Below, piece after piece: positions 1 through 5,960 of a stretch of 6,979 bases of DNA (positions within the stretch are counted from its first letter, which is position 1; the number at the start of each line of letters is the position of its first letter). Made by a program: the position numbers and the translations under genes. The stretch comes from JBFWVD01 sp050246915 (lineage in GTDB: Bacteria; Actinomycetota; Acidimicrobiia; Acidimicrobiales; Ilumatobacteraceae), in NCBI GenBank assembly GCA_050246915.1, contig JBFWVD010000153.1:1-6979 (forward strand), read 5' to 3'. The notes below the pieces were generated by a model, which saw only the letters and a list, made by a program, of their open reading frames with translations, was not told the DNA's origin and ran no database searches.

Positions 1-33
1 CTAGAACGCTGAAGCTCGCTGCGCGCCCTCGCG

Positions 34-316
34 TCAAGTCGCCAGCCCGGTCGGGTTTACACCTGGAGAGATCGGGGTACGTGGCGGTGGCAGGCATTCC
101 GGCGTTTGTTCGGGATCGAGGGGGTCGAGGCCAGCAGCCCGCCGCACGGCCCTCTCGGTCCTGGTCTGCTGTCCGACGTCGCCGAGATCACGGCGATCCG
201 TCGGCAGCGGGACCACTGTGTGGTCGTCCTCCCCGACGGTCCACAGCACTGGCATCGGGTGGTCGCTGATTCGTCCCTCCGTCGACAGCGGCCACCCGAG
301 CCACTCGTGCGTTCTC
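34..316 (-). other. Coding-like continuation of the PAP2 gene in the +1 frame
   Basis: Reading leftward from about 316, the frame one base out of phase with the PAP2 gene has strongly G/C-rich third positions: roughly 24 of 29 codons from 276 to 190, against about 12 of 27 in the annotated PAP2 frame over the same stretch. It stays open to a TGA at 34-36. The first ATG in this frame is at 255 and would give a 73-residue peptide beginning MPVLWTVGEDDHTVV, without a visible ribosome binding site. Third-position bias weakens below about 130. Options are a frameshifted C-terminal extension of PAP2 (natural or sequencing error), or a small overlapping downstream gene. I recognise no family. A plus-strand frame over the same bases is also moderately G/C-rich at third positions, so the strand is not fully settled. 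Confidence 0.35.
55..80 (+). promoter_or_regulatory. SigB/SigF-type promoter facing the 3' end of the leftward operon
   Basis: The -35-like GTTT lies at 55-58, followed by 16 nt and then GGGTAC at 75-80. Spacing and hexamers are identical to the two promoters in the divergent region near 3.9 kb, and all three carry TCGGGGTAC. The expected transcription start is about 87, running rightward, antisense to the end of the PAP2 gene (188-1165). A plus-strand frame is open downstream, with TTG at 106 and stop at 424-426. Its third positions are G/C-rich to about position 260 and then decay. I do not recognise the encoded peptide and do not call it a gene. The product may be a short mRNA, an antisense RNA or a convergent transcript. 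The motif match is seen; the function is inferred from SigB/SigF consensus knowledge. Confidence 0.6.
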
Positions 317-1165
317 CTCGATTCGCCTCGCTGTCTCGATCGGCGCACCGAAGTGGAGCCAACGTCCGCCGAACGCGATCGACACCACGGCAAACCAGCC
401 CCAACCCATGGCCAGTCCGCCGATGACGTCGGTGAGCCAGTGCACGCCGAGCAGCACCCGCGACGCCGCAACGGCCGTCGCGATCGCCACCGCCGCCGAA
501 GCCAGCGCCGTTCGAACCGGCCAACTGGCGCCGCGTCCGAGGACGAGCGCCACGGATGCGTACAACGCGGCGGCGGTGGCCGAGTGCCCCGAGGGGAACG
601 ATGACCCGGAGAAGCCGGTGAGCCGGTCGATGTCGGGACGAGCACGGCCGACCAGGTACTTGGTGGTGTTGGTGATGATCGTCTGACCGATGGTGACGGT
701 CAGCATGAACATGATCATGGAGCGACGTCGATGACGGGCGAACGAGATCGCAGCAGCGATGGAGATGACCACCACACCCCCACCGAAGCTCCCCAAGAGC
801 GAGACGACACGAAGAAGCGAAGTCGATGCGGCGCTGGCGTGATCGGCCCCCCACAACGCCGCCGATCGATCCCATCTGGCGAGCCCCGCGTTCAGTCGGA
901 TCATCACTGCGACGAGACCGAACATGGTGGTCCAGACCACCGCAGCGATGACCGCCACGCTCAACAACTCCCCCATCGCCTCACGAGGATCGAGGTGGCC
1001 GCGCAGCCAGCGGCGAAACGTCGGCCGAGTGGCTACCTGCTCGGCAATTGTCGTCGCCGACAGGACCGGAGCAGAGGGATCGCGACGACGCGCCGCCATC
1101 AACAGCCCCAGAGCGAGGAGCGCTGCGACCAGCGCCACGGCTATGTCAGCGACGATCACCACCAT
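188..1165 (-). CDS. PAP2-family membrane phosphatase (first copy)
   Basis: This is a PAP2/lipid phosphate phosphatase-type integral membrane enzyme, which removes phosphate from lipid phosphates such as phosphatidate or undecaprenyl diphosphate; the substrate cannot be told from sequence. The full signature is present: KYLVGRARP (Lys169, Arg176-Pro177), PSGH (191-194) and SRVLLGVHWLTD (Arg236, His242, Asp246). Hydrophobic segments lie near residues 2-23, 68-90, 128-142, 149-165, 195-210, 218-234 and 246-264. I chose ATG 1165 (325 aa) because GGTGG stands 7 nt upstream; an in-frame TTG at 1171 is the alternative. It is the last gene of the leftward operon, 38 nt after the PhoD-like gene. From about residue 285 onward the codon bias disappears and moves to the +1 frame, so the annotated C-terminal ~40 residues, rich in Arg, Gly and Pro, may not be genuine. 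Confidence 0.9.
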   Translation of the reverse strand: MVVIVADIAVALVAALLALGLLMAARRRDPSAPVLSATTIAEQVATRPTFRRWLRGHLDPREAMGELLSVAVIAAVVWTTMFGLVAVMIRLNAGLARWDRSAALWGADHASAASTSLLRVVSLLGSFGGGVVVISIAAAISFARHRRRSMIMFMLTVTIGQTIITNTTKYLVGRARPDIDRLTGFSGSSFPSGHSATAAALYASVALVLGRGASWPVRTALASAAVAIATAVAASRVLLGVHWLTDVIGGLAMGWGWFAVVSIAFGGRWLHFGAPIETARRIEENARVARVAAVDGGTNQRPPDASAVDRRGGRPHSGPAADGSP

Positions 1166-1203
1166 GAACAAACCACCATCATCATCAGATCACCATCTGT
1201 TCG

Positions 1204-2970
1204 TCACAGGGACTTCGATACCACGATGGAGAGCACCGGCGTGCCGTCACCGTCAGGCGCGGCGTGCTCCATGGTGAGCACTGCCTCCTCCCCGCTGAAG
1301 TCGAGTTGGGCCATGCCGTTGTGGAAGAACGGACCATCGATGATCTGCCAGCGGCATGCCGCGTCGGGCACTCCACCGAGTCGCTGGAGGAACCGCCCGA
1401 TCCGACGACCCGCGTTCGACACGGCGAATCGCAACACCCGCGCATCACGGCGGGACAGGGAGTTGCGAATGGGCGACGACACGACCTGATGGACTCTGCT
1501 CAGCGACGTGTCGTCCAAGTCGACCTTCGCGCAGTAGCTGAAGTGGATGTCGCCGGAGAGCACCGTGATGCTCGCTGGCGGCGCCGGGATGCTGGCTGGC
1601 GGCGCCGGGATGCTGGCTGGCGGCGCCGGGATGCTGGCTGGCGGTCCAGCGGGTGGCGCATCGTGTCGCTCCGACGCAACGTCGCGGAGAATTTCGACCA
1701 TGCGCACGAACGACCGGTGGAACGCGGCCCAGTCCTCGAGATCGAGCTCTCGTCGCAGATGCTCCGATGCCCACGCGGCGGCCCGTCCCCATCGACCATC
1801 GGCGATCGCCTCGTTCCACGCCTGCAATCCATGCAGTCCACCGACGACGAACAACGGCAGCGAAGTGACCAGGATCAGATGCCGGCATGGTTGGCACATC
1901 TGTCGCGCGATCCAGTCGAACTCCGCATCGTCGAGCATCGCACGGTGTTTCGGCGTGAGCACCCGACCATTTCGACAATCGGCCACCACCACCCGAACCG
2001 GACCGAGATCGCGTGCGTAGCTGAACCGGTATCCGCCCGGCACCGGTGTGAAATGTTCCGACTCCATCGCCCACTGCCGAAGCTCGGCCTCGGCGTCGGG
2101 GGTGAGGAGGGCCCGTTCCAGCAATCCTTCCTTGGCGATCTCCTCCGGCGAGAGGTTCCCGAGGTGTTGATAGACCCAGTACGACACGAGGCCACTGACC
2201 ACGTGGTCGGTCCACCACGGCAGGTCGCGCGCATCGGATACCCACGACTGCGAGATGTTCCAGTCATCGATCATGTCGTGGTCGTCGAAGATCATCGCCG
2301 TCGGTACCGTGGAGAACACCCATCGTTCGACATCGGCGCTCCACGCTTCGTGGTAGAGCCACGTGTACTCCTCGAATCCACGAACGATCTCCTCTGGCGG
2401 CTCCGCTCCGTCACCACTGCGTGCACGTGACCTCGCTCGGCAGCGTTTGCTCGCCAAACGCTGACGCGTCACCGGAGGAGCATCATCGGCGTAGACCTGA
2501 TCGCCGGTGAGGATGAGTAGGTCAGGCCATTGACTTGGCGGTTGGGTGAGCATGCGCAGACCGTGAGCACGCAGAGCATCGACACCTATGCCGCGCCTAT
2601 CGGCGCTCGGCTCCGCGGTCCACGGTGGCTCGTGCGGCGCCGCGCTGCGGCACGAGCCGGCAAGGATCCGCGTCTGGCCATCGGTGCCCAGCGTGCGGAT
2701 GACCGGGGGTGGGAAACCATCGTTGCGCGGCCACGCCTGCTCACCGTCGAGCCGAACCTCGTAGGTCACAGTTGCTCGGCTCGGAAGATCGTCGACGATG
2801 ACCAGTGCATAGCAGTGGAACCCCACACGGAAGGTGCGAGTCGAGTAGGCCCGGTCCAGCTGCGCCAGGCACACCTCGACGACACAGTCATCGCTCGTTT
2901 CGACCCAGATCGTGGCGTGATGCTCGCCGACGTGGCGCAGCATCGGTCCCAGCACCAGATCGGCGCTCAT
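1204..2970 (-). CDS. PhoD-like metallophosphatase (alkaline phosphatase D family)
   Basis: The 588-residue protein matches the PhoD-like phosphatase family, calcineurin-type metal-dependent phosphomono- or diesterases. An N-terminal beta-rich domain (about 1-95, starting LVLGPMLRHVGEHHATIWVET) precedes the catalytic domain. Metal-site motifs are GDQVYADD (156-163), FDDHDMIDDWN (228-238), the strand VVVADCRNGR (327-336) and LSGDIHFSYC (471-480). YWVYQHLGNLSPEE (264-277) is typical of an actinobacterial subgroup I know. There is no signal peptide or twin-arginine motif, unlike secreted Bacillus-type PhoD, so the protein is probably cytosolic. ATG 2970 is preceded by GAGGG at 7 nt. It sits 21 nt downstream of the DUF1206 gene in the same operon. 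A Pro/Ala/Ser/Ile 7-residue repeat (443-468) is inserted just before the last metal-binding motif. The substrate is unknown. Confidence 0.92.
   Translation of the reverse strand: MSADLVLGPMLRHVGEHHATIWVETSDDCVVEVCLAQLDRAYSTRTFRVGFHCYALVIVDDLPSRATVTYEVRLDGEQAWPRNDGFPPPVIRTLGTDGQTRILAGSCRSAAPHEPPWTAEPSADRRGIGVDALRAHGLRMLTQPPSQWPDLLILTGDQVYADDAPPVTRQRLASKRCRARSRARSGDGAEPPEEIVRGFEEYTWLYHEAWSADVERWVFSTVPTAMIFDDHDMIDDWNISQSWVSDARDLPWWTDHVVSGLVSYWVYQHLGNLSPEEIAKEGLLERALLTPDAEAELRQWAMESEHFTPVPGGYRFSYARDLGPVRVVVADCRNGRVLTPKHRAMLDDAEFDWIARQMCQPCRHLILVTSLPLFVVGGLHGLQAWNEAIADGRWGRAAAWASEHLRRELDLEDWAAFHRSFVRMVEILRDVASERHDAPPAGPPASIPAPPASIPAPPASIPAPPASITVLSGDIHFSYCAKVDLDDTSLSRVHQVVSSPIRNSLSRRDARVLRFAVSNAGRRIGRFLQRLGGVPDAACRWQIIDGPFFHNGMAQLDFSGEEAVLTMEHAAPDGDGTPVLSIVVSKSL
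1567..1644. repeat. In-frame 21-bp tandem repeat, about 3.7 copies
   Basis: Units start at 1567, 1588, 1609 and 1630; the last is cut to 15 bp. Copies 2 and 3 are identical over 21 bp, and copy 1 differs by one base (c for g at its seventh base). The repeat lies within the PhoD-like gene and encodes four PPASI blocks, three of them joined by Pro-Ala, at residues 443-468. This proline-rich linker abuts the metal-binding strand LSGDIHFSY. Because the period is a multiple of three, copy-number changes keep the reading frame. There are no spacers, so it is not CRISPR-like. Confidence 0.95.
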
Positions 2971-2991
2971 GTCACGCCCTCACGATCGTCA

Positions 2992-3837
2992 TCAGTTCCG
3001 CTCGAGACGACGATGGCGGAAGGTGGCCAGACAGAACGCGCCGTATGCTCCGAACCCGACGCCGACCAGCGCAACGATCGGGCCGCCCCACCAGTGGGTG
3101 AGCATGCGTCGCAAGGCTCCATCGAGGCCGGTGGCCTCCTGCGCGTCATAGTTCCACGAGGACCGCAGCAAGAACACACCGACGAGGCCGATGCCGACGC
3201 CGCGTCCGATCTCGCCCACCGCTGCGAGCCATTCGAGTGTGGTTCGTTGCGTCGCCGTCATGGTCGACAGGTCCAGCTCATCGTCGACGTCTCGGCGTAC
3301 GCCCTTCGCAGCTCGATAGATCCCGACTCCGATCGTGATCGCGCCGACGATCCCCACCGCCCATCGGCCAGCGGCGTGTTCCATCAGTCGACGGCTGAGG
3401 TCGCTCACCTGCTGGTTGCCATCGGCGCGGGAGTTCGATGATTCGAAGGCCAGTCGCGCCGCGCCCAACCCGAGCACCGCGTAGAGCACGGCGCTCACGA
3501 TGTACCCGACGCGGTGCAGCCAGGCGTTCGCATCATTGGCGCCCGGCATCGCTGCGCTCAGGAGACGCCACAGCGAATAGGCGAAAAGGCCCAAGGCGAG
3601 CATGCCGACGAGCAACGCTCCACCGGTAGCGTGGCGCACTTGGGCCACTGCGCCGGTCGGGCTCGCTTCTCCCTCCTGCGCCGGCGTGTGACTGCGCCAG
3701 ACCGCCACGGCGAGCACGCCCGCCAAGACATACACGATCCCTTTGGCGAACCAACCCACTCGCAAGATCGCCGTGGCAGTGCCACTGCTGCGTGCCGCCA
3801 GCGCCGGATTGTGCCGCACCGAACTCGTCGTGACCAT
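2992..3837 (-). CDS. DUF1206 six-pass membrane protein
   Basis: The 281-residue protein consists of three tandem two-helix units, the layout of the DUF1206 family, whose function is unknown. Predicted helices lie near 28-47, 72-94, 109-130, 156-175, 206-227 and 249-272. Each unit opens with a related motif: RVGWFAKGIVYVLAG (26-40), RVGYIVSAVLYAVLG (109-123) and AVGEIGRGVGIGLVG (206-220). The second helix of each unit begins near Gly-Gly or Gly-Arg. The start is ATG 3837, with GAGGGGAG 5 nt upstream and a SigB/SigF-type promoter at 3899-3874. An upstream in-frame start at 3999 would add 54 uncharacteristic residues and begin upstream of that promoter, so I rejected it. It is the first gene of the leftward operon and is probably made under envelope or general stress (inference). 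Confidence 0.88.
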   Translation of the reverse strand: MVTTSSVRHNPALAARSSGTATAILRVGWFAKGIVYVLAGVLAVAVWRSHTPAQEGEASPTGAVAQVRHATGGALLVGMLALGLFAYSLWRLLSAAMPGANDANAWLHRVGYIVSAVLYAVLGLGAARLAFESSNSRADGNQQVSDLSRRLMEHAAGRWAVGIVGAITIGVGIYRAAKGVRRDVDDELDLSTMTATQRTTLEWLAAVGEIGRGVGIGLVGVFLLRSSWNYDAQEATGLDGALRRMLTHWWGGPIVALVGVGFGAYGAFCLATFRHRRLERN

Positions 3838-3873
3838 GCGCGCTCCCCTCGCCTCTGCCCCCACCGACGTGCA

Positions 3874-3899
3874 GTACCCCGACCGCTCAGGCATGAAAC
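3874..3899 (-). promoter_or_regulatory. SigB/SigF-type promoter for the leftward DUF1206-PhoD-PAP2 operon
   Basis: On the minus strand GTTT (3899-3896), 16 nt and GGGTAC (3879-3874) form a match to the stress sigma factor consensus, which is GTTT then about 12-17 nt then GGGTAT or GGGTAC in Bacillus, Streptomyces and mycobacteria. Transcription would start near 3867, giving a leader of about 30 nt that includes the GAGGGGAG ribosome binding site before ATG 3837. It sits back-to-back with the rightward promoter at 3932-3957. Confidence 0.75.
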
Positions 3900-3931
3900 G
3901 ACGCTCACGAACGGAGATGAGACGACGAGAC

Positions 3932-3957
3932 GTTTGCCGGGCAGCGACTCGGGGTAC
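3932..3957 (+). promoter_or_regulatory. SigB/SigF-type promoter for the rightward PAP2-lipid kinase operon
   Basis: GTTT (3932-3935), 16 nt and GGGTAC (3952-3957). Transcription would begin near 3964, so the leader is about 20 nt and carries GAGGGAG (3973-3979). The match has the same spacer length as the leftward promoter, and both share TCGGGGTAC, which makes a 9-bp inverted repeat (3874-3882 and 3949-3957). The two -35 elements are 32 bp apart, so two polymerases could in principle bind together. The intervening 3900-3931 shows no further operator that I can recognise. Confidence 0.75.
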
Positions 3958-3985
3958 CGACGCGGCCGAGCCGAGGGAGATGATG

Positions 3986-4837
3986 ATGCACTCACCCACA
4001 ACCTCTGGCGTCGCTGGCGCTTCGGGCGTTGGTGGCGATGAGGTGATCGCCCAGCCCGATCACCAACGATCGGCCCTGCAATCGACGCGGCGGGTCTGGC
4101 CCCTCGATCGAAGTGCCGGGACGGCGCTCGTGGTCGCGTACGCCGCCATCTTCGCCGTGCTGCTCTGCGTCGGCATGTTGATCGTGCACGCGCTCGACCA
4201 CAGCGCTCTGCAGCGCGTGGACGTCCGCATCGCGCACTGGTTCGATGCCCGTCGAACCTCCGGCCGCAACGATGCCGCACAGATCGGCGCCGGCCTCGCC
4301 GATGCCTACACGCTCACGCCGGCGGTCATCATCTTGGTGATCGCGTTCGCCATCGTGTGGCGCCGCTGGCACGACTCGGTGATGCTCGCTACGGCATTGC
4401 TGCTCGAGAAGGCGCTGTTCCTTCCCGTGAGCCTGCTCGTAGATCGTCCTCGGCCGCCCGTCGTGCAACTCGACGGCAACCCGCCGACTTCGAGCTACCC
4501 ATCGGGCCATGTCGCGGCCGCCGTCGCCGCTTACGTGTCCCTTGCGATCATCGTCGGATGGCACACGCGAAACCGGGTGGTGCGTGCCGTGTTCTTCACC
4601 TTGGCGGTGACGGCTCCGATCGTCGTCGCTGTCGCTCGCCTGCATCTGGGCATGCATCATCTCAGCGACGTCGTGATCGGTGGCGCCGCCGGTCTCGTCT
4701 GCGTTCTCGTGACCTTGCACATCCTGCGCAGCTCGGTGTCACGATTGGCCCTGACTCGCCGATCGACGTTGCCTTCGTGTGTGCTCGCACTGGACGTATC
4801 GGATCTGCGTGACGACGACCTGGGTCGCACACGATGA
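3986..4837 (+). CDS. PAP2-family membrane phosphatase (second copy, variant first motif)
   Basis: The 283-residue PAP2-superfamily membrane protein probably dephosphorylates a lipid phosphate or diphosphate. Visible motifs are LLVDRPRP (Arg156-Pro157), SSYPSGH (PSGH at 172-175) and ARLHLGMHHLSD (Arg218, His224, Asp228). The lysine that normally stands seven residues before the RP pair is serine here (Ser149). I recall a related actinobacterial subgroup with LLVDRPRP and a non-lysine residue there, so this may be a subfamily trait. Five to six helices are apparent, at about 46-69, 111-125, 133-151, 176-192, 200-218 and 227-249. Three consecutive ATGs (3980, 3983, 3986) follow GAGGGAG (3973-3979). 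I chose 3986 because it has a 6-nt spacer. Longer starts, back to 3743, lie upstream of the predicted promoter. Its stop overlaps the start of the lipid kinase gene. Confidence 0.9.
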   Translation: MHSPTTSGVAGASGVGGDEVIAQPDHQRSALQSTRRVWPLDRSAGTALVVAYAAIFAVLLCVGMLIVHALDHSALQRVDVRIAHWFDARRTSGRNDAAQIGAGLADAYTLTPAVIILVIAFAIVWRRWHDSVMLATALLLEKALFLPVSLLVDRPRPPVVQLDGNPPTSSYPSGHVAAAVAAYVSLAIIVGWHTRNRVVRAVFFTLAVTAPIVVAVARLHLGMHHLSDVVIGGAAGLVCVLVTLHILRSSVSRLALTRRSTLPSCVLALDVSDLRDDDLGRTR

Positions 4838-5742
4838 CCGTCGTCGGCGTCATCGCCCACGAGCGCAAGAGCGTCGGCGGCGGCCTTCCCGAATTGCGGA
4901 CGAGGCTCGCGGAGCAGGGATTCAACGATCCCTTCTGGCGTCAGGTGTCGAAGAGCAAGCAATCACCGGCGGCTGTGCGGGAGCTCATCGACGAAGGAGT
5001 CACCACCTTGTTCACCTGGGGTGGAGACGGAACCGTGCAACGCACGATCGATGCGGTCGTTGCCGCCGGCGCCGGCGACCGTGTCGACCTCGCCGTCGTG
5101 CCCGCCGGAACGGCAAACCTGTTCGCCCACAACCTCTCGCTCCCCATCGGTGATGTGGCGGCCGCAGTGGACGTGGGCCTCAACGGACATCGCAGCTGTC
5201 TCGACGTCGGCAAGGTCAACGGAGAGCACTTCGCCGTGATGGCCGGCATCGGCTTCGACGCGGCCATGATCAAAGGCGCCGATCGATCGCTGAAGGATCG
5301 TGTCGGTCGTCTCGCCTATCTGTGGACCGGCGCGAAGTCGATGACCACCGAGACCACCAAGGTCGTGGTCGAGGTCGACGGCGCGGAGTGGTTCCGAGGC
5401 AAGGCGGGTTGCGTCATGTGTGGCAACGTCGGCACATTGATGGGAGGCGTCACGGCGTTCCCCAACGCCAGCCCGTTCGATGGTCGACTCGACATCGCCG
5501 TCGTGCAGGCCGGTTCGACCTCGCAGTGGACCCGGGTCCTCGCTCGGCTGGCCGCGGGCGACAGCGTCAACTCGCCGCTCATCGCCATGACCGCCGGTCG
5601 CAAGCTCGTCGTGCGTCTCGACGAGGCATTGCCCTACGAGCTCGACGGCGGAGCGCGCGGCACGACGCATCGGTTCAAGGCACGCGTTGTGCCAGGGGCC
5701 ATCACCGTTCGGACCCCGGTGGACGCGCTGCGCACGCCATGA
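4834..5742 (+). CDS. Diacylglycerol kinase-type lipid kinase
   Basis: The 302-residue soluble or membrane-associated enzyme belongs to the DAGK catalytic-domain family (DgkB/YegS/sphingosine kinase fold), which phosphorylates lipid alcohols such as diacylglycerol using ATP. The nucleotide-binding motif WGGDGTVQ (62-69) is intact, followed by VVPAGTANLFAHN (88-100, the PxGTxN motif), the GIGFDA strand (138-143) and a C-terminal beta-sandwich ending around ELDGG (residue ~270). Many family members have DGE where this protein has DGG. The start ATG lies in an ATGA overlap with the PAP2 stop (4834-4837), indicating translational coupling; there is no strong ribosome binding site. Kinase and phosphatase made together suggests control of a lipid phosphate pool. 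The lipid substrate is not evident. Confidence 0.9.
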   Translation: MTVVGVIAHERKSVGGGLPELRTRLAEQGFNDPFWRQVSKSKQSPAAVRELIDEGVTTLFTWGGDGTVQRTIDAVVAAGAGDRVDLAVVPAGTANLFAHNLSLPIGDVAAAVDVGLNGHRSCLDVGKVNGEHFAVMAGIGFDAAMIKGADRSLKDRVGRLAYLWTGAKSMTTETTKVVVEVDGAEWFRGKAGCVMCGNVGTLMGGVTAFPNASPFDGRLDIAVVQAGSTSQWTRVLARLAAGDSVNSPLIAMTAGRKLVVRLDEALPYELDGGARGTTHRFKARVVPGAITVRTPVDALRTP

Positions 5743-5798
5743 CCTTCCCGCCAACCCGCAGCGCGCACGGCGCCGCTACACGAAAGGACGACAGCACT

Positions 5799-5954
5799 GT
5801 GATCACCGTCGGACTCGTTCTCCTCCTCTTGGGCCTACTCACCGGAATACCGGTGTTGTGGAGCCTGGGGATCATTGCGCTCATCGTGGGAGCCGTGCTG
5901 CTCCTGCTCGGCTCCACCGGCCGCGCCGTCGGAGGCCGCCGGCATTACTGGTGA
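5799..5954 (+). CDS. DUF6131-like small two-helix membrane protein
   Basis: This 51-residue protein has two hydrophobic stretches, at about 2-18 and 20-39, and a C-terminal tail GSTGRAVGGRRHYW. The tail and length match what I remember of DUF6131, a small actinobacterial membrane protein of unknown role. The chosen start is GTG 5799, with AAAGGA (5783-5788) 10 nt upstream, which gives the family's usual N-terminus. An in-frame ATG at 5739 forms another ATGA overlap with the kinase stop and would add 20 hydrophilic residues (71 aa in total); coupling favours it and family length opposes it. It is the third gene of the rightward operon, 6 nt before the next gene. Confidence 0.75.
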   Translation: MITVGLVLLLLGLLTGIPVLWSLGIIALIVGAVLLLLGSTGRAVGGRRHYW

Positions 5955-5960
5955 GGCTCG

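Noticed and set aside
1567..1644. Short tandem repeats as a CRISPR-like array
   Set aside because: Units are directly adjacent without spacers, 21 bp long and in frame within a gene.
2238..2243. Minus-strand GGGTAT inside the PhoD-like gene
   Set aside because: No GTTT stands at the expected distance, and the site is within coding sequence for a conserved region.
1264..2430. Long plus-strand open frame (388 codons) opposite the PhoD-like gene
   Set aside because: It is Arg-rich and has no family signature, while the opposite strand carries a complete PhoD-like protein with all metal motifs. Stop codons are rare in antisense frames of GC-rich genes.
2530..3441. Plus-strand open frame of 303 codons spanning two minus-strand genes
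   Set aside because: It runs across the PhoD-like/DUF1206 gene boundary on the other strand and has no recognisable domain; both opposite genes are well supported.
3502..3507. Minus-strand GGGTAC inside the DUF1206 gene
   Set aside because: There is no GTTT 16 nt upstream, only a loose GNNT at 14 nt, and it lies inside a well-supported coding region.
3874..3957. The 9-bp inverted repeat GTACCCCGA/TCGGGGTAC as a repressor operator
   Set aside because: It is fully explained by two divergent copies of the same promoter -10 region; a third copy at 72-80 is also part of a promoter match.
3743..3985. N-terminal extension of the second PAP2 from ATG 3743
   Set aside because: It overlaps the DUF1206 gene start and the promoter at 3932-3957, whose transcript would begin after most of it. 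The GAGGGAG site favours 3986.
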